Shown here one piece after another: positions 8,298 to 16,011 of a stretch of 33,516 bases of DNA. The stretch covers positions 1 to 33,516 of the forward strand of contig CAIWOY010000068.1 of assembly GCA_903914415.1 (NCBI GenBank), read 5' to 3'. Source of the stretch: an uncultured Phycisphaerales bacterium (GTDB taxonomy: Bacteria; Planctomycetota; Phycisphaerae; UBA1845; Fen-1342). Every line of letters starts with the position of its first letter. The stretch's first letter is position 1. The translations under genes were made by a program, and so were the position numbers. A model generated the notes under the pieces. The model worked only from the letters and a program-made list of their open reading frames with translations. It made no database searches and was not told the DNA's origin.

Positions 8298-9780
8298 CAC
8301 CGCGACCCAGGACGATCGAGGCTCCCTATTAGAGGACCTGAAATGTCTCACGAAGGGCGGCGTCGATGAGTTTGAGCTTCAGGAGCTTCGGCGAACGCAC
8401 CTGCCTATCCCGGAGCATCGACATGTGCTCGATCGTGAGACACTGTTAATCCTGGGCGGACGCGGCACAGGCAAGACGCGGCTCTTCAACGTCCTGCGAA
8501 AACTGGACAATCCCACGGAATTGCTTACGCCGCCCGCCCGTACTGCCGGCGCAGAGCAGCGCGAGCAGTATACGGCGGGTTTCGGCGGCCCGGGGCGAGT
8601 TTTCCCCCCCAAAGCGGTATTGACGAGCCTGGTCTCCGCTGGCCAGTTGTCCGACCCGGAGCGGTTTTGGGCCGGAATGCTCGCGGGTGTCCTGCTCCAG
8701 CACGATTTGACGAGATCGGCTGTGTCGCCCGTCCTTGGGCCTAGCCTTCAGCGGGCCCTCGGCCAAGACCTGTCGACGCCCAACCGCTGGCTCGCAGCGA
8801 TCGAGCAGCCGGAGGAATACGGAGCGCTCTACAATGCCTTGGATCAGGCCGACAAGGCTATCGAAGACCAGAAATCCACGCTGTTCGTCACTTACGACGA
8901 TCTCGACCGGCTCGTTTCCGAAATGTCGAGCGCATACCCGTTAGTCAAGGGATTGCTGGCATTCTGGTTGGACAGCGTGCGCCGCTGGAGCGCTATCCGA
9001 TGCAAGATCTTCCTGCGAACGGACATATTCGCAGCCGAGGAGATTGCCTTCACCGACAGCTCAAAGCTGCGCCCGCTCTCGGTCACCTTGCGCTGGAACC
9101 CCGCCAATCTCTACCGCCTCGTATTGAAGCGACTCTTGAATGGTAGCTTGCGGCGCCCGTGGCTGCAGTTCATCGGCCGGAGAATTCCAAAGCACAGGCT
9201 GAGCGAAGTCGATCCGTGGGGACTAGTGCCCTCCACGGGAGAGGACGACCACCGTGTTTTCATGGAGCGCCTTGTCGGGCAATACATGGGCTCAGACAAG
9301 AGGAGAGGAGATACTTATCAGTGGTTCCTGAACCACTTGCAGGACTCGCTCGGCGACATCGCGCCGCGCTCCTTTCTGAAGCTATTCGAAATCGCGGCAG
9401 GGCGCCAGTTGGATGCGGGCCTTCCGGAATCGGCCAAGCTTCTTGCCCCCGAGCAGGTCAACGAGGCTCTGAAGGAAGTATCCAAGGACCGCATCGAAGA
9501 ACTGAAGGAGGAGTACAAGTGGATCGAGGCCTTCGGAGCTAACCTCGCGGGTAAGCTCGTGCCGATGGAGCGCGCCGAATTCTCGCGTACATGCCTTCGG
9601 GATATCGAATGGAATAAGTTCCCCGAATATGTACATGACCGAAAGGACCGACTCATCGATTATCTAATCAGCCTAGGCATTCTGCGTGAGACGAGCGACA
9701 AGCGGGTCCACGTGCCTGATATCTACCTCTTCGGGTTCGGTCTGAAACGCAAGGGCGGCATCCGTCGCCCGAGAGCGTGA
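8284..9780 (+). CDS. P-loop ATPase (Sll1717-like), third gene of cassette
   Basis: This 498-residue cytoplasmic protein has a Walker A motif GGRGTGKT at residues 58-65 and a Walker B motif LFVTYDDLD at 200-208. A sensor-like CKIFLRTDIF and SVTLRWNPANLYRLVLKRLL follow, as in STAND/AAA-like NTPases of the Sll1717 type. The C-terminal third (from about residue 300) is helical with a winged-helix-like ending (DYLISLGILRETSDKRVHVPDIY). Such ATPases commonly act as sensors or switches in prokaryotic conflict systems; no enzymatic effector domain is visible here. The start ATG 8284 lies inside the preceding gene (14-nt overlap), which indicates translational coupling. Base composition is clearly more AT-rich than the neighbours, suggesting horizontal acquisition. 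The assignment to the Sll1717 group is from memory of motif order. Confidence 0.65.
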   Translation: MCARSTATQDDRGSLLEDLKCLTKGGVDEFELQELRRTHLPIPEHRHVLDRETLLILGGRGTGKTRLFNVLRKLDNPTELLTPPARTAGAEQREQYTAGFGGPGRVFPPKAVLTSLVSAGQLSDPERFWAGMLAGVLLQHDLTRSAVSPVLGPSLQRALGQDLSTPNRWLAAIEQPEEYGALYNALDQADKAIEDQKSTLFVTYDDLDRLVSEMSSAYPLVKGLLAFWLDSVRRWSAIRCKIFLRTDIFAAEEIAFTDSSKLRPLSVTLRWNPANLYRLVLKRLLNGSLRRPWLQFIGRRIPKHRLSEVDPWGLVPSTGEDDHRVFMERLVGQYMGSDKRRGDTYQWFLNHLQDSLGDIAPRSFLKLFEIAAGRQLDAGLPESAKLLAPEQVNEALKEVSKDRIEELKEEYKWIEAFGANLAGKLVPMERAEFSRTCLRDIEWNKFPEYVHDRKDRLIDYLISLGILRETSDKRVHVPDIYLFGFGLKRKGGIRRPRA

Positions 9781-9793
9781 GGGCGGCCTGAAA

Positions 9794-9809
9794 GGCCCGC
9801 TGGCGGGCC
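9794..9809 (+). terminator. Candidate terminator hairpin of the ATPase cassette
   Basis: GGCCCG (9794-9799), loop CUGG, CGGGCC (9804-9809): six perfect GC pairs starting 14 nt after the TGA of the third cassette gene. No U tract follows, so factor-independent termination is uncertain. Confidence 0.45.
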
Positions 9810-10041
9810 TACGTGCTCCAGCCGGGCGCCCGGTCGCAAACGAACGTGACCCGCCCCACGAGTCCCCGCCCCGTCACAATCCCGGTCTCGAAGTCCCCCG
9901 CCGGCCCGGCCGAGGTCGGTCCGCCGCTCGCCGGCCTCGCGTCCCACCGCCCGTCGCCGCCCCACCGCCCTTCCCACCGCCCAACCCCGCCCGCGCCGTT
10001 CGGAATGCGTGTGTGCGAGGCGCGGCCCGGTGCGGCTCGGC

Positions 10042-10058
10042 GGGAGCCTCGCCCTCCC
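10042..10058. repeat. REP-like palindrome
   Basis: GGGAG (10042-10046) pairs with CTCCC (10054-10058) around CCTCGCC. I recall very similar 'GGCGGGAGCCTCGCCCTCC' strings as frequent intergenic elements in planctomycetes. Only one copy is seen here. Confidence 0.35.
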
Positions 10059-10081
10059 TGGCCGGCGCCGTGCGCGCCCCG

Positions 10082-10111
10082 TTGGACCCGCGCCGCCGTT
10101 CCACGTATAAC
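10082..10111 (+). promoter_or_regulatory. Putative leaderless promoter of the lolC-like gene
   Basis: TTGGAC (10082-10087), 18 bases, then TATAAC (10106-10111). Only eight bases separate the -10 box from GTG 10120, and no Shine-Dalgarno sequence lies between, so transcription should begin at or next to the start codon. Confidence 0.6.
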
Positions 10112-10119
10112 ACGCGCCC

Positions 10120-11775
10120 GTGTACAAGCTCTTTCTGACCCTGCGCTATCTCCGCAAACGCCGCATCGCCTATTTCGCGATCGCCGCGGTCCTGCTCTGC
10201 ACCGCGATGGTGCTGATCGTCATGTCGGTCATGGGCGGCTTCCTCGACCAGCTCAAGTTCAAGGCCCGCGGCCTGCTCGGCGACATCATCGTCGACAACA
10301 AGTCCTACAGCGGCTTCCCGCTCTACGAGGAGTTCATCGCCGACATCGCGCAGTGGCCCGAAATCCAGATCGCGACGCCCGTGCTCTACTCCTTCGGCCT
10401 CCTCCGCTTCCAGGACACCGCCCAGACGCACACCGTCCGGGTCGTCGGCGTCCGCCTCGAAGAGGTCTACGAGGTCAACGCCTTCAAGCACGGGCTGTAC
10501 TACGAAAAGTACTACCCCGGCACGACGACCCTCGCCGAGCAGCAGCAGCCGGTCATCGGCGTCGACCTGAACGCCGAGCCGATCGAGCTGAAGGACAACA
10601 AGGGCGAGGTGATCGGCCGCGGTGCCCGCCCGCTCCTGCCGCCGCCGTACGAGGCCGCGTTGCAGAAGAGCTGGGCCGCCGGCGTCCGCGACGACGAGAC
10701 CCCACCGACCGAATGGACCGAAATCTGCCGCGACGCGAACATCCCGATCATCGTCGGCGAACACGAGGTGGACCCCCTGCACCCGCCGGCGCTCACCGGC
10801 GACCCCTGGCCCGGGTTGATCATCGGCCGCGACATCATCGCCAAACGCCTCGCCGACGGGACATACAAGCGCTACTCGATGTACCCCCGCGGCTGCATCG
10901 TCACGCTGACGATGATACCTACGACCGGCGGCGGCTCGGTCGATACGCCCATCAAGCAGCCCTTCCGCTACGCCGACGACTCGCGCACGGGCATCTACGA
11001 GATCGACTCGCAGCACGTTTACTGCGACTTCGCCCTGCTCCAGAAGCTCCTGCACATGGACCAGGCCGAGCGCGTCGACCCGGAGAGCGGCGCGGTCGTC
11101 GGCACCGTCCCCGCCCGTTGCTCGCAAATCCAGATCAAGATCCACGAGTCGGTCGGCGGCCGCCCCGTCAATGTGAAGGCTGTCGCCCAACGCCTCCAGG
11201 AGCACTACCTCAGCTACGCAACCAACCCGCGCTTCAAGCTCAGCATCGGCGACACGCAGCTCGTCGAGTACGTCGAGGCGATGACCTGGGAGGAGTCGCA
11301 GTCGCACATCATCGCCCCCGTCGAGAAGGAGCGGCAGCTCGTCACCATCCTCTTCGCGATCATCTCCCTCGTCGCCGCCGTCCTCGTGCTCTGCATCCTC
11401 TACATGATCGTCCTCCAGAAGACGCGCGACATCGGCATCATCAAGGCCATCGGCGGCTCGTCCGGCGGCGTAGCCCTGATCTTCATCTCGTACGGCGCCG
11501 CCGTCGGCATCGTCGGCAGCACGCTCGGCACCGTGCTCGGCTACTACTTCGTCCGGTACATCAACCCGTTTCAGGACTGGCTGACCCGCGTGAACCCCGC
11601 CTGGCAGGTGTGGGACCGCTCCGTGTACTCGTTCGACGAAATCCCGCACACCGTCCGCGGCCACGACATGATCGCCGTCATCGTCGCCGCGATCGCCGCA
11701 TCGACGCTCGGCTCGCTGCTCGCCGCCTGGCGGGCTGGGGCGATGCAACCCGTGGAGGCGCTGCGCCATGAGTAG
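10120..11775 (+). CDS. LolC/LolE-type ABC transporter permease (FtsX-like)
   Basis: This 551-residue inner-membrane protein has the MacB/LolC layout. There is one N-terminal transmembrane helix (residues about 17-40), a large periplasmic domain, and three C-terminal helices forming the FtsX-like domain, with the conserved KTRDIGIIKAIGGSSGGVALIF loop that contacts the ATPase. The ending AWRAGAMQPVEALRHE is typical of the family. LolCDE complexes extract lipoproteins from the inner membrane; other relatives move toxins or lipids, so the substrate is inferred. GTG 10120 is preferred because it begins the conserved YKLFLTLRYLRKRR segment and follows a -10 box. The gene overlaps the ATPase gene by 8 nt. 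Only one permease is present, which suggests a homodimer like LolF. Confidence 0.85.
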   Translation: MYKLFLTLRYLRKRRIAYFAIAAVLLCTAMVLIVMSVMGGFLDQLKFKARGLLGDIIVDNKSYSGFPLYEEFIADIAQWPEIQIATPVLYSFGLLRFQDTAQTHTVRVVGVRLEEVYEVNAFKHGLYYEKYYPGTTTLAEQQQPVIGVDLNAEPIELKDNKGEVIGRGARPLLPPPYEAALQKSWAAGVRDDETPPTEWTEICRDANIPIIVGEHEVDPLHPPALTGDPWPGLIIGRDIIAKRLADGTYKRYSMYPRGCIVTLTMIPTTGGGSVDTPIKQPFRYADDSRTGIYEIDSQHVYCDFALLQKLLHMDQAERVDPESGAVVGTVPARCSQIQIKIHESVGGRPVNVKAVAQRLQEHYLSYATNPRFKLSIGDTQLVEYVEAMTWEESQSHIIAPVEKERQLVTILFAIISLVAAVLVLCILYMIVLQKTRDIGIIKAIGGSSGGVALIFISYGAAVGIVGSTLGTVLGYYFVRYINPFQDWLTRVNPAWQVWDRSVYSFDEIPHTVRGHDMIAVIVAAIAASTLGSLLAAWRAGAMQPVEALRHE

Positions 11776-12511
11776 CTCCCTCCTCGTCGCCCAGGGCGTC
11801 CAAAAGACCTACGTCATGGGTCGCGTCCAGCTCCGCGTCCTCCGCGGCTGCGACCTGCGCGTCGCACCCGGCGAGTTCGTCGCCATCATGGGCAAGTCCG
11901 GCAGCGGCAAGAGCACGCTGCTGCACATCCTGGGGGCGCTTGACGTGCCGCAGGCCGGACAGGTGCTCTTCCACGACGAGCCCGTCTTCGCCCCGCCGGG
12001 CCGCCGCCGCTTCGCCACTAGCGCCCTCGACGTGCTCTACGGCTACGAGCGCCGCCGCATCCGCTACCGGCGTTTCGCGTTCGGGTTCGTTTTTCAGTTC
12101 TACCATTTGCTGCCCGAGCTGAACGTACTGGAGAACGTGTTGCTGGCGCGGATGGTGGGGGCGTCGACGTTCGTCTGGTCGCGCCAGCGGGCCCGCGCCC
12201 GGGCCGATACGCTGGCGGTCCTCGGCCACATGGGCCTCGCCGAGCGGCTCAGGCACCGGCCCGCGGAGCTCTCCGGCGGCGAGCGTCAGCGGGTGGCGAT
12301 CGCCCGGGCGCTGGTGCACAAGCCGCAGATCCTGTTTGCGGACGAGCCGACCGGGAACCTGGACGCGGCGGCGGGTGCGGAGCTGATGTCGCTCATCAAG
12401 GGGTTGCACGCCGAGGGTCAGACGATCGTGATGGTCACGCACGATCCGACGGTCGCCGGCCAGGCGGACCGGATTCTGCGCCTCGAGGAGGGGCAGTTGC
12501 GGCAGGTGTAG
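11768..12511 (+). CDS. LolD/MacB-type ABC transporter ATP-binding protein
   Basis: This 247-residue cytoplasmic ATPase powers the adjacent permease. It shows Walker A GKSGSGKST at about residues 39-47, the signature LSGGERQRVAIARAL, Walker B ILFADEPTGNLD and the switch histidine in MVTHD. A stretch of about 25 residues rich in Arg and Tyr (FAPPGRRRFATSALDVLYGYERRRIRYRRFA begins near residue 75, shown here only by its position) precedes the Q-loop and is longer than in E. coli LolD. The ATG overlaps the end of the permease gene by 8 nt, so the two are co-translated. A 28-bp hairpin repeat lies 17 nt after the stop. Confidence 0.9.
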   Translation: MSSSLLVAQGVQKTYVMGRVQLRVLRGCDLRVAPGEFVAIMGKSGSGKSTLLHILGALDVPQAGQVLFHDEPVFAPPGRRRFATSALDVLYGYERRRIRYRRFAFGFVFQFYHLLPELNVLENVLLARMVGASTFVWSRQRARARADTLAVLGHMGLAERLRHRPAELSGGERQRVAIARALVHKPQILFADEPTGNLDAAAGAELMSLIKGLHAEGQTIVMVTHDPTVAGQADRILRLEEGQLRQV

Positions 12512-12527
12512 CCGCCGACCCCGTGAG

Positions 12528-12555
12528 TGTAGCGGCCCGCGCCCTCGCGTGGCCG
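12528..12555 (+). repeat. Dispersed hairpin repeat, copy 2, possible terminator
   Basis: This is identical over 28 bases to 6428-6455, with the same nine-pair stem and CCCU loop. It lies shortly after the LolD-type gene on the same strand, as copy 1 does after fusA. Confidence 0.7.
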
Positions 12556-12637
12556 CAATCCGATCCGAACCGCGACCGTCAGGGAGTGGCAATCCGAGCC
12601 GCGCACGGCAGTAAGCGGCCCGGGTCCGGCCAAACGG

Positions 12638-12866
12638 CCAGTGCGGGTCATTTTGTTGGCAATCTTCGGCGGTGGTGCGGGGCTCGCACGTCCCGCGCGT
12701 GGCTCGGCTGCTGGGCGTCGCCGAACGTGCGGTCCGCAACTGGGTGAACGGCTACAACCGCCACGGGCTGAGCGGCGTGCGCGATCAGGTTTTCTTGGTG
12801 TGGGTGTGTCGGCTCTGGGCGGACTGGCGCGCGTGCCCAATCATCGTCAAGCCCGAGACCGTCATC
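12638..12866 (+). pseudogene. Mosaic remnant of two transposases
   Basis: Codons at about 12669-12785 read VARLLGVAERAVRNWVNGYN, then RHGLSGVRD, the helix-turn-helix start of IS630-like transposases. The sequence just before it (RVILLAIFGGG, from 12641) fits the preceding IS630 segment but lies in another frame, so there is a frameshift near 12675. The same frame continues with VCRLWADWRACPIIVKPETVI (12808-12866 region), which resembles the integrase-type transposase segment 'LWxxWRxxLxIVKPETVIxWHR'. These two families are not normally joined, so the stretch is debris of two elements. No terminal repeats or catalytic residues remain. Identification is from memory of these families. Confidence 0.5.
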
Positions 12867-12878
12867 CCAACATCGTCT

Positions 12879-14141
12879 TCAGTCTTTCCATTCGCGCGCG
12901 ACCTGCTCGGCGCGGCGTAGCGCCCGCAATATGTTGCCACCCATGATCTTGTGGATGTCCCGCTCGGAGTAACCACGGTTGAGCAACTCCTGTGTGATGA
13001 ACGGATAGCCGGACACGTCCTCCAGTTGCAGCGGCATCTTCGATACCCCCTCGTAATCGCTGCCGAGCCCGACATGGTCGATCCCCGCGACCCGCACGAT
13101 GTGATCGATGTGGTCCACGACGGTGTGAACCGTCCCCGGCGGAGTCGGGTGGGCCTGATTCCACGCGGACCAGGCCGCCTTGAATTCCGCCGGGTCCGGA
13201 TACTGCTGCTTGAGCGCCCGCTCCTGCTGGAAGTACTCCGCCATCGACCGCGCACCCTCGGGATGAATGTAGCCGGAGAAGAACACCACCATCACAACGC
13301 CGCCATTGCAGGCGATCTCGCGCAGGACATCGTCCGGCACGTTACGTGTGTGGGCGGCGACCGCGTAGGCCCCGGAGTGCGAGGAAATCACGGGCGCCTT
13401 GCTCACGCGCAGGACGTCACGCATCGTGTCGTGCGACACGTGCGCCAGATCGACCAGCATTCCGAGGCGGTTCATTTCGAGGACCACGCGTTCGCCAAAC
13501 GGAGAGAGGCCGCCGGAGCGCGGTTCGTCCGTGGCCGAGTCGGCCCAGTCGATCGTCTCGGTCTGGGTCAACCCCATGTAGCGGGCGCCGCGCTCGTAGA
13601 ACTCGGCCAGTGTGTCGAGCGAGTTCTCGATCATGTGGCCGCCTTCGACACCGATCAGGGCGGCGATCTTGCCCCGGTCATGAATCCGCACAACGTCGTC
13701 GGCGGTGCGGGCGAGTTCGAAGTCATCGGCGTACCGCTCGACCATGCGATGAATGAGGTCGAATTGCTCCAGGGCAATCTTCCGGGCGGTTCCATCGCGC
13801 GCGGATTCGGGCGGGGCATACACGACCCAGAACTGCGCACCCACGCCGCCCTGGCGGAGGCGGGGAATATCCGTTTGCAGCTCCGGCTGGCGCTGCGTGA
13901 GGTCGAGTTGATCGAGCACGGCACCGACGCGCGTGCGTATCCGCCACGGCAGATCGTTGTGACCGTCGACGAGCAGACCGCTGCGATGGACTTGCCGGGC
14001 TCGCTCCGTGAGCACGATCGGACTCGGGGCCGTGGTCGCGGTCGTGGTCGCGCGTTGCGTGGTGGGTGGATCGGCCATGGCAGCAGAATCGCAGACCGCC
14101 ACCGCCGTGAGCCATCCCAGCAACCGCATCGTCAACGGCAC
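12879..14141 (-). CDS. Membrane dipeptidase, peptidase family M19
   Basis: This 420-residue protein has a Sec signal peptide (hydrophobic LLGWLTAVAVCDSAAMA near residues 7-23), so it is exported. The M19 dinuclear zinc site is visible: DGHND (H and D), the bridging glutamate in GVEGGH, histidines in VDLAHVSHD and SSHSGA, and the aspartate in GLGSDYEG. Family members hydrolyse dipeptides, including D-residue-containing ones, and some cleave beta-lactams. The natural substrate here is probably periplasmic peptides from turnover. GTG 14141 is chosen because AGGAG lies seven bases upstream; ATG 14129 is an alternative. The gene stands alone, with transposase debris just past its 3' end. Confidence 0.92.
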   Translation of the reverse strand: MPLTMRLLGWLTAVAVCDSAAMADPPTTQRATTTATTAPSPIVLTERARQVHRSGLLVDGHNDLPWRIRTRVGAVLDQLDLTQRQPELQTDIPRLRQGGVGAQFWVVYAPPESARDGTARKIALEQFDLIHRMVERYADDFELARTADDVVRIHDRGKIAALIGVEGGHMIENSLDTLAEFYERGARYMGLTQTETIDWADSATDEPRSGGLSPFGERVVLEMNRLGMLVDLAHVSHDTMRDVLRVSKAPVISSHSGAYAVAAHTRNVPDDVLREIACNGGVVMVVFFSGYIHPEGARSMAEYFQQERALKQQYPDPAEFKAAWSAWNQAHPTPPGTVHTVVDHIDHIVRVAGIDHVGLGSDYEGVSKMPLQLEDVSGYPFITQELLNRGYSERDIHKIMGGNILRALRRAEQVAREWKD

Positions 14142-14327
14142 GTACTACTCCTGTTCGAGGGGTTCTGCGTCGAACGTGCGACGCCCGACGGCGAAGGCGG
14201 CAAGCATTGTAGGTCGGTCGCTTGATCGGGCAACCGCCCCGATGGTCGTCGTTCCGGCAACCGGAATGCGGGGCGAGTCGCAGCGAGCCGTTTCCTCATG
14301 TTGGCCGATATCGCATCTGCCTGGCGA

Positions 14328-14504
14328 TCAGTGAGCACCGATCGGCTTGCGCCCTACGGGCGTGCCGAGCAGGCGGCCCAGAATCGCCATTGCCAGCCCG
14401 ACCGGGGCCAGGCTGGGATGAAGGGCGGCGGCGACGACCGGCGCCGACGCCGTACCGCGTGTGACGTGGATGACACGGTGGTTTCCCGCGTGGCGGAACG
14501 GGTG
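14328..14504 (-). pseudogene. Possible remnant: C-terminal end of a membrane protein gene
   Basis: A 58-codon open stretch without a start ends at TGA 14330-14328. It encodes GTASAPVVAAALHPSLAPVG followed by LAMAILGRLLGTPVG and a basic tail, a plausible last transmembrane helix. It loosely recalls the C-terminus of DUF819-type permeases, but I cannot name the family with confidence. An in-frame stop lies just upstream at 14505-14507. Confidence 0.25.
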
Positions 14505-14532
14505 TCAGGCTGAGGATTGAGGGTGCCACCAC

Positions 14533-14562
14533 TTGCGGGGCGACTCGCAGACGGGGTATATA
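14533..14562 (+). promoter_or_regulatory. Putative promoter of the secreted protein gene
   Basis: TTGCGG (14533-14538), 18 bases, TATATA (14557-14562). The resulting leader of about 230 nt is unusually long for this window. Confidence 0.4.
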
Positions 14563-14797
14563 ACCATCAGCGCCGGCTGGGTTCGCTATCCGTTTTCCCA
14601 GCGGACGGGATACGCGGCGGCAGGGCAAGTGCCCGGCGGGTGATTAGTGTTGAGTGTACGCTGAGCCGGGGCGTTCCCGGGGCGGCCGAGTGCGGCAAAG
14701 AGCTTGGGGCTGTGTGCCGGCCGAGAGCCGTGCGGTGTGCGAGCGCGGCGAGTGTGTTCAGGGTAAAGGCAGGCGTCAAAGAAGGAGGTTGATCAAC

Positions 14798-15829
14798 ATG
14801 AGCCGAGCGAGAATGTGTCTGCAACGGTTGCTTGTTCCGGCGATTTGTCTGGCCGGGTTGGCGTGCCCGGCCCCGGCCCAGGTTGAGGGGCTGGACAAGG
14901 CAAAGGGCGCCATCGAGAAGGGCAAGGCGAAGTTGGGGGCCAAGGACAAACCGGCTGCGGACAAGCCCGGCGAATCCGCGGCGGCCGCCGGCAAGATCGT
15001 TTTTTCCGCGTCGCCGATCGATCCGGCGAAGCCGGCCAACCTGGCCACGAGCTTCAAGAGCGGCGGCCACATCTACGCGCTCGTGCAGGTCGAGAAGACT
15101 TGGCGCGCGCTGCTGGGCAAGGGGGACAAGAGCGTCAAAGCGATCGAAGTCCCGATCGACATGCTCGTGGAAGGAAAGAACGTCGATTTCCAATACATCA
15201 CGATCAAGAAGCCGGAGGCCATCGACAGCAAGTACCTGGTGCTGGACGTGGCGCCGGAGCCCGGCAAGATGACCGCCTACAAGGACCCAGGGTTCTCTTA
15301 CGCCGAGGGCAAGGGCAACCGCAAGATCGGGCCGGACCAGTACACGTACAACCTCGCGGAGCTGGAGCCCGGCAAGCACACGATCCGCTTCCAGATTCGC
15401 AGCTACGGGGACGTGTTCTCCGCCGGCGAGTTCACGATCGAGGGCGACAGCTACAAGTTCTACGGCGAGCTGCGCGAGAAGCTGCTGGCCGAGGCCGCGC
15501 AGGTAGCGACCATGCCCAAGGCCCAGAAGGTCGACAAGGAGCTGGAGGCGACGATGCGCAAGCTCCTGGACAACGCGGGCTGGAAGAGCATCCGCAAGCT
15601 CGTCATCGTCGACAAGGACTGGTGGCTGGATCGATCCGAGGGCGGAGATTCGCCGATCGTGTCGCGCCACATCGCGGCGGCCGCGGCCACGAAGGCCGAC
15701 GATGGCAGCTTCTACTGGTGCATCTGCACGTTCCACGAGCAGAAGCGCCTCGACGGCTCGTTCGGCCCGCTGGAGCTTACGGACCAGGGCCAGAAGAAGC
15801 CGGTCCTCGAGGAGAACATCGACAAGTAA
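14798..15829 (+). CDS. Secreted protein of unknown function
   Basis: This protein of 343 residues begins with a clear signal peptide (RLLVPAICLAGLACPAPAQ, residues 10-28). A Lys/Ala-rich linker of about 35 residues follows, then a beta-rich domain (IVFSASPIDPAKPANLATSF..., HIYALVQVEKTW) and a C-terminal part with conserved-looking tryptophans (KDWWLDR) and a lone YWCICTF pair of cysteines. I do not recognise the family. The beta-rich part, with its GKHTIRFQIRSYGD motif, suggests a periplasmic binding or adhesion fold, but this is only an impression. The start is fixed by an almost perfect anti-Shine-Dalgarno match, AAGGAGGTTGATC at 14782-14794, just before ATG 14798; a longer open frame upstream is ignored. 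It is probably well expressed. Confidence 0.75.
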   Translation: MSRARMCLQRLLVPAICLAGLACPAPAQVEGLDKAKGAIEKGKAKLGAKDKPAADKPGESAAAAGKIVFSASPIDPAKPANLATSFKSGGHIYALVQVEKTWRALLGKGDKSVKAIEVPIDMLVEGKNVDFQYITIKKPEAIDSKYLVLDVAPEPGKMTAYKDPGFSYAEGKGNRKIGPDQYTYNLAELEPGKHTIRFQIRSYGDVFSAGEFTIEGDSYKFYGELREKLLAEAAQVATMPKAQKVDKELEATMRKLLDNAGWKSIRKLVIVDKDWWLDRSEGGDSPIVSRHIAAAAATKADDGSFYWCICTFHEQKRLDGSFGPLELTDQGQKKPVLEENIDK

Positions 15830-16011
15830 CGGCGCGGTGAGCTACCTCGTCTCGGACGGCACGCCGGAACTCGGGCTCGACCGAGCCGGGCGGCGACAGG
15901 TGCCAGGTGCATGCGCTAACAGGTTTTTGTGCGCGCTGAAGTCGGTGTCGTGGATGTGGAAGTTTCCGCGCCGATTCCCGAGAGAGGGGCCGAATCCGTC
16001 GCCCCGCCGGC

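Larger units (their letters stand above)
9781..10081. other. Intergenic region after the ATPase cassette
   Basis: About 300 bases hold no credible gene. They contain a strong hairpin just after the cassette (9794-9809) and a REP-like palindrome (10042-10058), and lead into the lolC promoter. Confidence 0.6.
14142..14797. other. Long intergenic region
   Basis: About 650 bases contain no intact gene. On the minus strand a short hydrophobic open stretch (14328-14504) looks like the tail of a lost membrane protein gene. On the plus strand a promoter (14533-14562) starts a leader of about 230 nt for the secreted protein gene. Confidence 0.6.

Noticed and set aside
9874-11769. Long minus-strand open frame (about 630 codons) opposite the lolC-like gene
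   Set aside because: It is the exact antisense of a clearly recognised permease, and its translation is Asp/Ala/Val/Arg-rich without motifs; such shadows are common in GC-rich DNA.
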